A stretch of 64,000 nucleotides of DNA from Pseudomonas putida (GTDB lineage Bacteria > Pseudomonadota > Gammaproteobacteria > Pseudomonadales > Pseudomonadaceae), in the NCBI RefSeq assembly GCF_028682635.1, contig NZ_JANHLK010000006.1:186001-250000 (forward strand), given 5' to 3'. Both the position numbers and the translations under genes were made by a program. Position 1 is the first letter of the stretch. Each line of letters starts with the position of its first letter. This document shows, one piece after another, positions 16,418-24,218 of the stretch. Under the pieces are notes generated by a model. It ran no database searches. It saw nothing but the letters and a program-made list of their open reading frames with translations, and was not told the origin of the DNA.

Positions 16418-17329
16418 TCAGCGTGGCAACTGCTCCACCAGAAAGTCGATGAACGCGCGCAACCGCAGGGGCATATGACGACTTTGCGGGTAGAGCAGGG
16501 TAAACGGCCGCGAACGCCCCCCATAAGGTTTGAGCACTTCCACCAGCGAGCCATTGGCCAGTTCCTTCTCGACGATAAATCGATAGGTCTGGAACAACCC
16601 CGCACCATGTTTCGCCAGGGTCACGCCACCCAATACATCGTCGGAACAACTGAAGTTGCCCTCGGCAAGAATTTCGCGCTGTATGCCACCGTCATTGAAC
16701 AACCAGGCAATGCGCCGGCCGCTGCTGGGCAGTTCGTATTGAATGCACTCGTGCTGTTGCAGGTCGTCGAGGGTTTGCGGCGTGCCGGCCCGCTTGAGGT
16801 ATTCGGGGCTGGCAATCATCACCAGCGCGGCATCTTCAAGCTGCCGGGCGATCAGGCCGGAGTCCGGAATAGCGCGCACACGGATCGCCATGTCATAACC
16901 TTCGCCGACGAAATCGATGTTGCGATTACTGATGTGCGACTCGACCTTCACCGCCGGAAAGCGCGCGCGAAAGGCCGGCAGCAACGGCAGGATGCGGTGG
17001 TGGGCATAAGTGGTCGGGATGCTGATGCGCAAGGTTCCTGAAGGTACCTGTTGCTGGCCCATGACCTCGCGCTGGGCTTCGACCAGTTGCGCCAATGCCT
17101 GGCGGCATTCTTCGTAGTAGCGCCGACCGCTGTCGGTCAGCTTGACGCTGCGGGTGGTGCGTGCAAACAACCGCACGCCAAGGCGTTCTTCCATACGCGA
17201 CACCGAACGGCTCACCGCGGCCGGTGTGACGCCCGCCACCAGTGCGGCGGCAGTGAAGCTGCCTGCTTCGGCAGCCAGGCAAAAAAGCTCGATGCTGCCC
17301 AGTTGAAGATCGTCGAATTGTCGCTGCAT
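16418..17329 (-). CDS. LysR-family regulator of the aroQ-aroE unit
   Basis: A 303-residue LysR protein. The N-terminal winged HTH spans about residues 10-65 (FTAAALVAGVTPAAVSRSVSRMEERLGVRLF core), followed by a periplasmic-binding-protein-like effector domain (about 85-300). It belongs to the large CrgA/DsdC-like subgroup common in pseudomonads. It is oriented the same way as aroQ-aroE, 137 bp upstream, so it may drive that unit from the intervening promoter. I prefer the ATG at 17329; a GTG at 17341 is also in frame. Confidence 0.85.
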   Translation of the reverse strand: MQRQFDDLQLGSIELFCLAAEAGSFTAAALVAGVTPAAVSRSVSRMEERLGVRLFARTTRSVKLTDSGRRYYEECRQALAQLVEAQREVMGQQQVPSGTLRISIPTTYAHHRILPLLPAFRARFPAVKVESHISNRNIDFVGEGYDMAIRVRAIPDSGLIARQLEDAALVMIASPEYLKRAGTPQTLDDLQQHECIQYELPSSGRRIAWLFNDGGIQREILAEGNFSCSDDVLGGVTLAKHGAGLFQTYRFIVEKELANGSLVEVLKPYGGRSRPFTLLYPQSRHMPLRLRAFIDFLVEQLPR

Positions 17330-17401
17330 GATTGATTGCACCGGGGATCAAATGAACGCATTAAATCAGTATTTCAGGGAGATGCAGGACCTTCAAAAGA
17401 C

Positions 17402-17428
17402 AGCCGTCCCAGCGACGGCTTTTTTTGT
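17402..17428 (+). terminator. Plus-strand terminator without an obvious upstream gene
   Basis: AGCCGTC-CCAGC-GACGGCT stem followed by seven T. It lies just upstream of the LysR gene start, reading away from it. Nothing on the plus strand within 2.4 kb to its left ends here. Confidence 0.75.
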
Positions 17429-17599
17429 GGGGTGCGTGAAAGCAATGCTTACGATTTTGCCGGGGCCTCCATCGGCCCAGGGCGCCGCTGAACGCTAGTC
17501 TCAGAGGCGTATTGACGATTGAGTGTTCGAGGCGCCGGTCGTCAGTTTTCCCCAGGAATGTCGAATCTTTCGACTCATTAACCTAACGGATGGGTTAGC

Positions 17600-18029
17600 A
17601 TGAAGATATGCAGCTACAAAGGGCTCTCGGTGGTGATCATGTTGCGTGATGAACATTGTCCTCCTCACGCACATGTGGAGGCAGGCGCGTGGAGTGCGCG
17701 ATTCAGATTCAGCTTTTGGCACAACGGTGTCGAACATCTGGGATGTGGTTCCACTCTCGCGCAGGCCACCGATTGCGGTACTTGAGGGGTTGCGCCAATC
17801 GCTCAAGCTGCCTGCCCATTTGCTGCGTGCTCGTCGCATCTGGTGGCGAAAACTGCAAACGGCCTGCCTTGATAATCAATTGTGGGATTGGCAAACCGGA
17901 GAGGTCGTTGTGGTGAAGAGGATTGTCAGTACCACCAACATGATTGGTTCGGCTTTGTATGAGCCGCAAACGAACAGGACGCGGTTATCCCTGATAGGTG
18001 CACAGGAATGTGTGGAGATCGAGTTATGA
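17600..18029 (+). pseudogene. DUF4160 protein, frameshifted
   Basis: The first frame (17600-17785) encodes a DUF4160-like start with the hallmark DEHCPPHAHVEAG, then reaches NGVE and runs out of homology. The rest of the protein (WDVVPLSRRPP onward to 18029) continues in the next frame. Removing one base near 17735 joins them as NGVE-IWDVVP into one product of about 142 residues. So there is a 1-nt insertion, a sequencing error or, less likely, recoding. DUF4160 proteins are small, of unknown function and often paired with DUF2442, as here: the second-frame stop overlaps the next ATG. Confidence 0.7.
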
Positions 18030-18472
18030 AAACGGTAAAAGCCAAGGTCCAGGTAGATCGGCCGGTGACAGAGGCCCGCCTTGATCGAGCGATTGAACGA
18101 GGCAAGTCTCGCCAAAGCAGCGGGCTGCAGGCGACGTCGGTCACCTTTCAGGCTCCGTGTCTGGCGGTCAGCTTCGAAGATGGCAGCGGGGTGTTGCTGC
18201 CAGTTGGAAACTACCCTGAGTTCGATGGATTCGAGATCGAGGATTTTGCTGGTTTCGAGGTGGGTTTTACCGGCACCGCGCTCTGCCACGAAGGCAAGGA
18301 CCTGCAGATCTCTATCGCCGGAATGATCTCGGCCAGCGAGCCATTGATGGCGATGGCGGCTTCGGTGATTGCTTCGCGCAACGGTCGGCAGAGCAGCGCC
18401 GCCAAGGCCGAGGCGGCGAGGGCCAATGGCAGGAAAGGTGGACGTCCACGCAAAGTCGACGTCGTGGTTTGA
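18026..18472 (+). CDS. DUF2442 protein
   Basis: A 148-residue protein. Residues 60-110 contain the DUF2442 core (VSFEDGSGVLLPVGNYPEF...), and a basic Gly/Arg-rich tail (NGRKGGRPRKV) looks nucleic-acid-binding. DUF2442/DUF4160 pairs are common, sometimes proposed as toxin-antitoxin-like, without proof that I know of. The ATG at 18026 overlaps the DUF4160 stop (ATGA), and GGAG lies upstream. Confidence 0.75.
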   Translation: MKTVKAKVQVDRPVTEARLDRAIERGKSRQSSGLQATSVTFQAPCLAVSFEDGSGVLLPVGNYPEFDGFEIEDFAGFEVGFTGTALCHEGKDLQISIAGMISASEPLMAMAASVIASRNGRQSSAAKAEAARANGRKGGRPRKVDVVV

Positions 18473-18480
18473 ACGCCCAC

Positions 18481-18504
18481 AAAAAAGCCGTCGAGATGAC
18501 GGCT
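18481..18504 (-). terminator. Terminator of trmA
   Basis: AGCCGTC-GAGAT-GACGGCT stem with an A6 run on the left, giving a U-tract on the minus strand. The stem sequence equals that of the terminator at 17402, suggesting they may be related. Confidence 0.8.
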
Positions 18505-18526
18505 GATTTGTTTGTGGCCACAGCAA

Positions 18527-19606
18527 TCACCGCCGGGTCAACAACACCCCGGATTCCATGTGATGCGTCCATGGGAACTGGTCGAACATCGCGCATCGGG
18601 TGATGCGGTGGGTGTCGTGCAACTGGGCGATGTTGTCCGCCAGGGTTTGCGGGTTGCAGGAAATGTAGAGGATGTTGTCGAAGCGTCGGGTCAACTCGCA
18701 GGTGTCCGGATCCATGCCGGCGCGAGGCGGGTCGACGAAGACGCTGCCGAACTCGTAGCTTTTCAGGTCGATGCCCTGCAGGCGGCGGAACGGGCGCACT
18801 TCGTTCAAGGCTTCGGTCAGCTCTTCGGCGGACAAACGCACCAGCGTGACGTTATCCACAGCGTTTTCGCTGAGGTTACTCAACGCCGCGTTGACCGAGG
18901 TCTTGCTGATTTCGGTGGCCAGCACCTTGCGCACTCGGGTCGCGAGCGGCAGGGTGAAGTTGCCGTTGCCGCAGTACAACTCCAGCAAATCGTCAGGGCG
19001 ATCGCCGAGGGCGTCGTACGCCCAGTTGAGCATCTTCTGGTTCACGGTGCCGTTGGGCTGGGTGAACGCGCCTTCCGGTTGGCGGTAGCTGAAGGTGCGG
19101 CCGCCGACCTCCAGCTGCTCGACCACGTAATCGTGACCGATGACTTCGCGCTTGCCCTTGGAGCGGCCGATGATGCTGACGTTCAGGTCCGCCGCCAGTT
19201 TGCTCGCGGCTGCATGCCAATGCTCGTCCAGCGGGCGGTGATAACACAGGGTGATCATCGCATCGCCGGCCAGGGTCGTCAGAAACTCCACCTGGAACAG
19301 CTTGTGACTCAAAGGCGCACTGGCTTGCCAGGCGGCCTTGAGCTGCGGCATCAATTGATTGATGCGCTGGCTGGCGATCGGGAACTCTTCGATCAGGATC
19401 GGCGTGCGTTTGTCTTCCTGGGAAAACATTGCGTAGTGGCGCTCGCCGGCTTCGCGCCACAGGCGGAATTCGGCACGCAGGCGGAAGTTCTGCAGCGGCG
19501 AGTCGAAGACCACAGGCTCGGGCGCGTCGAATGGGGCCAGCAGGTCACGCAGGCGTGTGACCTTTTCTTCGAGCTGGACGGTGTAGGCCTGGGAATCAAA
19601 AGTCAT
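18527..19606 (-). CDS. trmA: tRNA (uracil-54-C5)-methyltransferase
   Basis: A 359-residue TrmA, making ribothymidine-54 in the T-loop of tRNAs (and U341 of tmRNA) from S-adenosylmethionine. It shows LYCGNGNFT (SAM site), VDPPRAG and the catalytic SCNPQTL cysteine segment near the C-terminus, with no TRAM domain, as usual for this family. Its ATG lies inside the stop of the upstream permease gene (ATGA overlap). A TTG four codons earlier is less likely. Confidence 0.95.
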   Translation of the reverse strand: MTFDSQAYTVQLEEKVTRLRDLLAPFDAPEPVVFDSPLQNFRLRAEFRLWREAGERHYAMFSQEDKRTPILIEEFPIASQRINQLMPQLKAAWQASAPLSHKLFQVEFLTTLAGDAMITLCYHRPLDEHWHAAASKLAADLNVSIIGRSKGKREVIGHDYVVEQLEVGGRTFSYRQPEGAFTQPNGTVNQKMLNWAYDALGDRPDDLLELYCGNGNFTLPLATRVRKVLATEISKTSVNAALSNLSENAVDNVTLVRLSAEELTEALNEVRPFRRLQGIDLKSYEFGSVFVDPPRAGMDPDTCELTRRFDNILYISCNPQTLADNIAQLHDTHRITRCAMFDQFPWTHHMESGVLLTRR

Positions 19607-20898
19607 GCGTTGAACCAACCGAGCTTGATCACGAACAGAATCGACAGGATCACCAGCGCCGGGTTCAGCTCACGGCCACGACCGGACATCAGTTTGATGG
19701 CGGTCCAGGCAATGAAACCGAAGGCGATGCCATTGGCGATGGAATAAGTGAATGGCATGGCCAGCGCGGTAATGACGACCGGCGCGGCGACGGTGATGTC
19801 GTCCCAGTCTATTTCGGCCAGGCCGGATGTCATCAGCACGGCGACGAACAGCAGCGCTGGGGCCGTGGCGAACGCGGGAACGCTGGCGGCCAGTGGCGAA
19901 AAGAACAGCGCCAGCAGGAACAGCATCGCCACGACGACAGCGGTCAGGCCGGTGCGGCCGCCCGCACTCACGCCTGCAGCGGATTCGATGTAGCTGGTCG
20001 TGGTCGAGGTGCCCAGCAGGGAACCGGCCATTGCGGCGGTACTGTCGGCGATCAGTGCGCGGCCCATTTTCGGCATGTGGCCGTCCTTGCCCATCAGCCC
20101 GGCGCGCTTGGCGACGCCGATCAGGGTGCCGGAGTTGTCGAACAGGTCGACGAACAGGAAGGCGAAGATCACGCTGACCAGACCGATGTCCAGTGCGCCC
20201 TTGATGTCCAATTGCAGGAAGGTCGGGGCCAGCGACGGCGGCATCGACATGACGCCGCCGAACGGGGTGAAGCCCATGACGATGGAAGCGATGGTCACCA
20301 CCAGGATACCGATCAGCACTGCACCCCGCACGGCGAGGGCTTCGAGGGCGACGATCAGGGCAAAACCGAGGGTGGCGAGGATGGGTGCCGGTTGCTTGAG
20401 GTCACCGAGGCCGACCATGGTCGCCGGGTTGCTCACCACGATACCGGCGTTGTGCAGGGCGATCAGCGCCAGGAACAGGCCGATACCGGCCGCAATCGCC
20501 GAACGCAGCGGCAGCGGAATACTGTTGATGATCCATTCCCGGATACGGAAGATCGACAACAGGAAGAAGCACACCGCCGAGATGAACACCGCCCCCAGCG
20601 CCACTTGCCAGGTATGGCCCATGTGCAGGACCACGGTGTAGGTGAAGAAGGCGTTCAGGCCCATGCCCGGCGCGAGCGCGATCGGGTAGTTGGCGATCAG
20701 GCCCATGACTGTGGAGCCGATGGCGGCTGCCAGACAGGTGGCGACGAACACCGCACCCTTGTCCATGCCGGTCTCGCCGAGGATGCTCGGGTTGACGAAC
20801 AGAATGTAGGCCATGGCCAAGAAAGTCGTGACGCCCGCCAGAATCTCGGTCCGCACGTTGGTGTTGTGTGCCTTGAGTTGAAACAGCCTTTCCAGCAT
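19603..20898 (-). CDS. NCS2-family purine (guanine/hypoxanthine/adenine) permease
   Basis: A 431-residue inner-membrane symporter with 12-14 hydrophobic segments of the AzgA/PbuG branch. It begins [33 protein letters not shown] and contains GMGLNAFF and the [20 protein letters not shown] segment that lines the substrate site. The family imports purine bases with protons. A GGGGAG ribosome-binding site precedes the ATG. It overlaps trmA by 4 bp, so they form a unit that supplies and modifies nucleobases. Confidence 0.9.
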   Translation of the reverse strand: MLERLFQLKAHNTNVRTEILAGVTTFLAMAYILFVNPSILGETGMDKGAVFVATCLAAAIGSTVMGLIANYPIALAPGMGLNAFFTYTVVLHMGHTWQVALGAVFISAVCFFLLSIFRIREWIINSIPLPLRSAIAAGIGLFLALIALHNAGIVVSNPATMVGLGDLKQPAPILATLGFALIVALEALAVRGAVLIGILVVTIASIVMGFTPFGGVMSMPPSLAPTFLQLDIKGALDIGLVSVIFAFLFVDLFDNSGTLIGVAKRAGLMGKDGHMPKMGRALIADSTAAMAGSLLGTSTTTSYIESAAGVSAGGRTGLTAVVVAMLFLLALFFSPLAASVPAFATAPALLFVAVLMTSGLAEIDWDDITVAAPVVITALAMPFTYSIANGIAFGFIAWTAIKLMSGRGRELNPALVILSILFVIKLGWFNA

Positions 20899-21118
20899 GT
20901 CTGCTCCCCGTGGCGCGCCCGGCGCCGTGAATGTATCGACCTCAACAGCAAAGCACAGACCGCTGAACGCGCCTGGGAAAATACTGTGGGCCGGAAAAAG
21001 CCGCGCATCATACCAGCAGCGTGGGGTTATGGCTGCTTATGGCGGTGATCGTCGTCGATGTTTTGTGTTCAGTCCAAACCCGCCATACTGCGCGCTGGTT
21101 TTTTTGGGTGGCAATTGG

Positions 21119-21568
21119 ATGAAAAAGCGTCTGACGATCATGTCCGCTGTCTTGATGCTGCTGGCGCTGGCGGCACAATCCGCCTCGGCGGCATCGGCAC
21201 CGCCGTTGACCCAGGTAAAGGTGCTCAAGGTTGAATCGCCGGGCTGTGGTTTCGAGACGATTGACGAAGGGCAGACACAGACCCGCTGCAACCACGCGGG
21301 GCCCAACATCAGGATCTATGTGCTGGAAGTGGGCTACGGTCGCAGCCAGCCCCATGCCGCGCTCGATGGCTTCGAAGTGGACGGCACCCGCACGCCGGTT
21401 TGCGCTTATGACAACGGCAACCTGACCGACTGCTCGCAAAGGACCAGGATCGTCGGCAACCTTTACATTTTCAATCTGGCAGGTAAGCAGGAAGGTACGT
21501 TCATCTTCAGCAATACCTCGATCAACGCGCCGGGCAACACGCTGTCGACCCAGCTTTACATCAAGTAA
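21119..21568 (+). CDS. Secreted DUF4879-like protein
   Basis: A 149-residue protein with a clear signal peptide (MKKRLTIMSAVLMLLALAAQ, cleaved after SASA, about residue 24). The mature part of about 125 residues has four cysteines and a Gly/Asn-rich, beta-strand-like composition ending NTLSTQLYIK. I recognise it as close to the DUF4879 (YolA-like) secreted family; function unknown. The ATG has GGGTGG upstream; the frame is open much further upstream but without a start signal. Confidence 0.7.
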   Translation: MKKRLTIMSAVLMLLALAAQSASAASAPPLTQVKVLKVESPGCGFETIDEGQTQTRCNHAGPNIRIYVLEVGYGRSQPHAALDGFEVDGTRTPVCAYDNGNLTDCSQRTRIVGNLYIFNLAGKQEGTFIFSNTSINAPGNTLSTQLYIK

Positions 21569-21636
21569 CGACGGCGGCCCGAACAGGCGTCAGGAAAGCT
21601 GACTACGCTTTAAGAATTCTCCTGTGGATTGTTCCC

Positions 21637-22188
21637 ATGACCTTTCGAGCCTTGATTACCCTCGCCGAGGGCGCCGATGACCTGCAGACCGTGACCTTGA
21701 TCGATGTATTGCGCCGCGCAAAAGTCGAGGTAGTGGTTGCCAGCATCGAGGGACGGCGCATGCTCACCTGTGCCCGAGGTACGCGCTTGACCTGCGATGC
21801 GATGCTGGTGGATCTGCTGGCCCAGCCGTTCGACCTGATCGTCCTGCCTGGCGGTGCCACAGGGACGCAACATCTGAGCGCCCATCAGCCCCTGCAGCAA
21901 CTGATCAAGGACCAGGCCGCGGCAGGTCGCCTGTTCGCTGGCATTGCCGAAGCCCCCGCAACAGCCCTGCAATCCTTCGGCGTGCTGCGCCAGCGGCGCA
22001 TGACCTGCCTGCCCTCGGCCAGCCATCAACTGTCGGGCTGCAACTTCGTCGATCAACCGGTGGTGGTCGACGGCAATTGCATCACCGCCCAAGGCTCGGG
22101 TGGCGCTTTGGAGTTTGCCCTGATCCTGGTGGAACAGTTGTGTGGCAAAGCCACGCGGGTGGCAGTGGCGGGAGAGTTGATGATTTAG
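21637..22188 (+). CDS. DJ-1/PfpI-family protein lacking the nucleophilic cysteine
   Basis: A 183-residue flavodoxin-like DJ-1/ThiJ/PfpI protein of YajL length. The conserved Glu (Glu11 in AEGADD) and the LPGG segment (residues 70-73) are present. At the nucleophile elbow, where DJ-1 has a Cys (AICAGP), the sequence reads GIAEAP with Ala104 in that place. A glyoxalase/deglycase or peroxide-sensing role through that Cys is therefore unlikely. The gene stands alone 68 bp after the DUF4879 gene. Confidence 0.8.
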   Translation: MTFRALITLAEGADDLQTVTLIDVLRRAKVEVVVASIEGRRMLTCARGTRLTCDAMLVDLLAQPFDLIVLPGGATGTQHLSAHQPLQQLIKDQAAAGRLFAGIAEAPATALQSFGVLRQRRMTCLPSASHQLSGCNFVDQPVVVDGNCITAQGSGGALEFALILVEQLCGKATRVAVAGELMI

Positions 22189-22194
22189 ACGGCG

Positions 22195-22482
22195 TCATGC
22201 GTGAGCGGCGATGGGTTTGATGGGCGGTTGCTCACGCTGCTCTGCTTGCCATAGGTCATAGTCGGTCTGGACCCCTAGCCACATGCGAGCCTTGCCGATT
22301 CCAGCGCGCTCCAGGCGTACGGCCAGATCCGGACTGACTGGTGCATGTCCATGCAGTACCCGCGACAGGTGAGGACGCGCAAACCCAAGATGCCGGGCAA
22401 GTTCCGCGACGCTGATGCCCAACTCGGGCAATACATCCATCAATAGTGTTTCACCAGGGTGCGGCGGGTTGTGCGTGGGCAT
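22195..22482 (-). CDS. higA: HigA-family antitoxin (XRE), orphan
   Basis: A 95-residue protein with the HigA/VapA signature: HPGETL near the N-terminus, an XRE helix-turn-helix (about residues 20-60, AELARHLGFARPHLSRVLHG) and WLGVQTDYDLWQA at the end. HigA normally follows the RNase toxin gene higB and represses the pair. Here only 97 bp separate it from the MFS gene upstream, with no room for higB. It has its own palindromic operator at 22504-22524 and may act as a free repressor. Confidence 0.85.
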   Translation of the reverse strand: MPTHNPPHPGETLLMDVLPELGISVAELARHLGFARPHLSRVLHGHAPVSPDLAVRLERAGIGKARMWLGVQTDYDLWQAEQREQPPIKPIAAHA

Positions 22483-22503
22483 GTTCTGCCTCCCGTGGGG
22501 AAT

Positions 22504-22524
22504 GTGTAAGGCGATACCTTACAC
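22504..22524 (-). promoter_or_regulatory. HigA operator palindrome
   Basis: Perfect GTGTAAGG-CGATA-CCTTACAC inverted repeat (8-bp arms), 22 bp upstream of the higA start. It is the kind of site an XRE antitoxin uses for autoregulation. Confidence 0.7.
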
Positions 22525-22579
22525 TCTATGCGTTAATTACGTATTGCACCTGGTCGGCAAAATTGTGATGGCAACAGCC

Positions 22580-23818
22580 TCAGGCCTTTACCTCTTCCAC
22601 CGGCACATGCATCCGGTCGCGGTTGGCCAGGGTCGGGAAGAGCTTGATCCAGGTTCCTGTCACCACCAGCGTGCCGATACCGCCCATGACGACTGCCGGC
22701 ACGGTGCCGAACCAGTGGGCGGTCAGGCCGGATTCGAATTCGCCCAATTGGTTCGAAGCGCCAATGAACAGCCCGTTCACGGCGCTCACCCGGCCGCGCA
22801 TTTCGTCCGGGGTTTCCAGTTGCACGAACGAGGCGCGGATCACCATGCTGATCATGTCGGCCGCGCCGAGGACCACCAGCACGGCCAGCGAGAACCAGAA
22901 CGAAGTCGACAAGCCAAAGGCGATCGTCGCGACGCCGAACACCCCCACAGCGGTGAACATCACCCGTCCGACATTGCGTTCCACGGCAAACCGCGCCAGG
23001 AACAGCGACATCAGCAGCGCGCCCACCGCCGGTGCCGAACGCAGCAGGCCCAGGCCCCACGGGCCCGTCAACAGAATGTCCTTGGCGAACACCGGCAGCA
23101 ATGCCGTCGCACCCCCCAGCAGGACAGCGAACAGGTCAAGGGAGATTGCCCCGAGAATGTCCGGGCGACTGCGGATGAAACGGATGCCCGCCAGGAGTGA
23201 ATCCAGAGTGGCCTTGCCCTTGTTCAGAGGTGTTTGTCGGGCGGGCAGGTTGAGCATCAGTGCGCAGGCGATGATGTACAGGATCACCGTCGGGCCATAC
23301 ACCCAGACGCTGCCGAAGGCGTAGAGCAAGCCACCGAGTGCCGGGGCGACGATGGTCGCCGATTGCTGGGCCGACTGCGCGGCGGCCACGGCCCGGGGAA
23401 ACAGTGCGCTGGGCACGATGCTCGGCAGCAAGGCTTGGGTGGTCGGCATTTCGAAGGAGCGCGCGGCGCCGAGCAGGAATGCAAGGATGAAGATCATTTC
23501 CCGAGTGACATGGTCGGTCGCGCTGCCGATGGCCAGCGACAGGGCGATCAGGGCTTGCAGCGACTGGCAGATGGCCGCGACCTTGCGCCGGTCGTAGCGA
23601 TCGGCAACGTGCCCGGTGTGCAGCATGAACAGCACGCGCGGCGCGAACTCCACGAGGCCGACCAGGCCCAGGTCGAGCACGTTGCCGGTCAGTTGGTAGA
23701 GGTTCCAGCCAATGGCCACGGTGAGCATCTGAAAACCGCTGGCGGTGAAAACCCGGGCCAGCCAGAAGGCGATGAAAGGACGATGGTGACGTAACAGCAA
23801 GGGCTCTTGGCTGGGCAT
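22580..23818 (-). CDS. MFS exporter, EntS-like
   Basis: A 412-residue major facilitator with 12 helices. The MFS loop motif reads GHVADRYDRRKV after helix 2, and a second RGRVSAVNGLF lies in the C-half. Length and motifs resemble the EntS/MFS_3 group, often exporters of siderophores or drugs. No siderophore genes are near. It reads toward the higA gene. Substrate unknown. Confidence 0.8.
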   Translation of the reverse strand: MPSQEPLLLRHHRPFIAFWLARVFTASGFQMLTVAIGWNLYQLTGNVLDLGLVGLVEFAPRVLFMLHTGHVADRYDRRKVAAICQSLQALIALSLAIGSATDHVTREMIFILAFLLGAARSFEMPTTQALLPSIVPSALFPRAVAAAQSAQQSATIVAPALGGLLYAFGSVWVYGPTVILYIIACALMLNLPARQTPLNKGKATLDSLLAGIRFIRSRPDILGAISLDLFAVLLGGATALLPVFAKDILLTGPWGLGLLRSAPAVGALLMSLFLARFAVERNVGRVMFTAVGVFGVATIAFGLSTSFWFSLAVLVVLGAADMISMVIRASFVQLETPDEMRGRVSAVNGLFIGASNQLGEFESGLTAHWFGTVPAVVMGGIGTLVVTGTWIKLFPTLANRDRMHVPVEEVKA

Positions 23819-24043
23819 TTGAAGGCAAGTCTGGGGAGGGAAAGGTCGAGATTATCACCAACCTGTAACAGGAAGTTGCGGCGCGGGAAAATTTCGTTAG
23901 CCAAGCATCGATTCCGCTGACTTCTGGTCCACTGCCTTCCATTGATTCATTTCAACCTGTGACTGAAGCCGTGAGGCAACTTGTCACGCGGCAAAAGACC
24001 ACGCGGGTCATCCCCGTAAATGGGACTACTCTTTCATCGTTGA

Positions 24044-24057
24044 TTGATCCAGATCAA
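24044..24057 (+). promoter_or_regulatory. ANR/FNR box upstream of cioAB
   Basis: TTGAT-CCAG-ATCAA, a perfect match to the FNR/ANR consensus TTGAT-N4-ATCAA, 162 bp upstream of the cioA ATG. In P. aeruginosa, ANR is known to repress cio at low oxygen; the box here would allow similar control. A small hairpin (GGCT-TCG-AGCC) sits in the leader at about 24177-24187. Confidence 0.85.
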
Positions 24058-24218
24058 AACCGACAAAAGGAATTGATCCGGCGGCCATGAGGCCAGACTC
24101 CCTGCGTTGTGATGCGTACAAAAAAAGAACAAACAGAGATTCGCCACACTCCATATCCGTGGGGGCCGTGGGTGCAGGCTTCGAGCCCGCAGCCGTACTA
24201 CCTGACAGAGGAAGACTT

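Noticed and set aside
17600..18029. Programmed frameshift in the DUF4160 gene
   Set aside because: There is no slippery run at the junction (the sequence is GTCGAACATCTG), so a point insertion or sequencing error is the simpler explanation.
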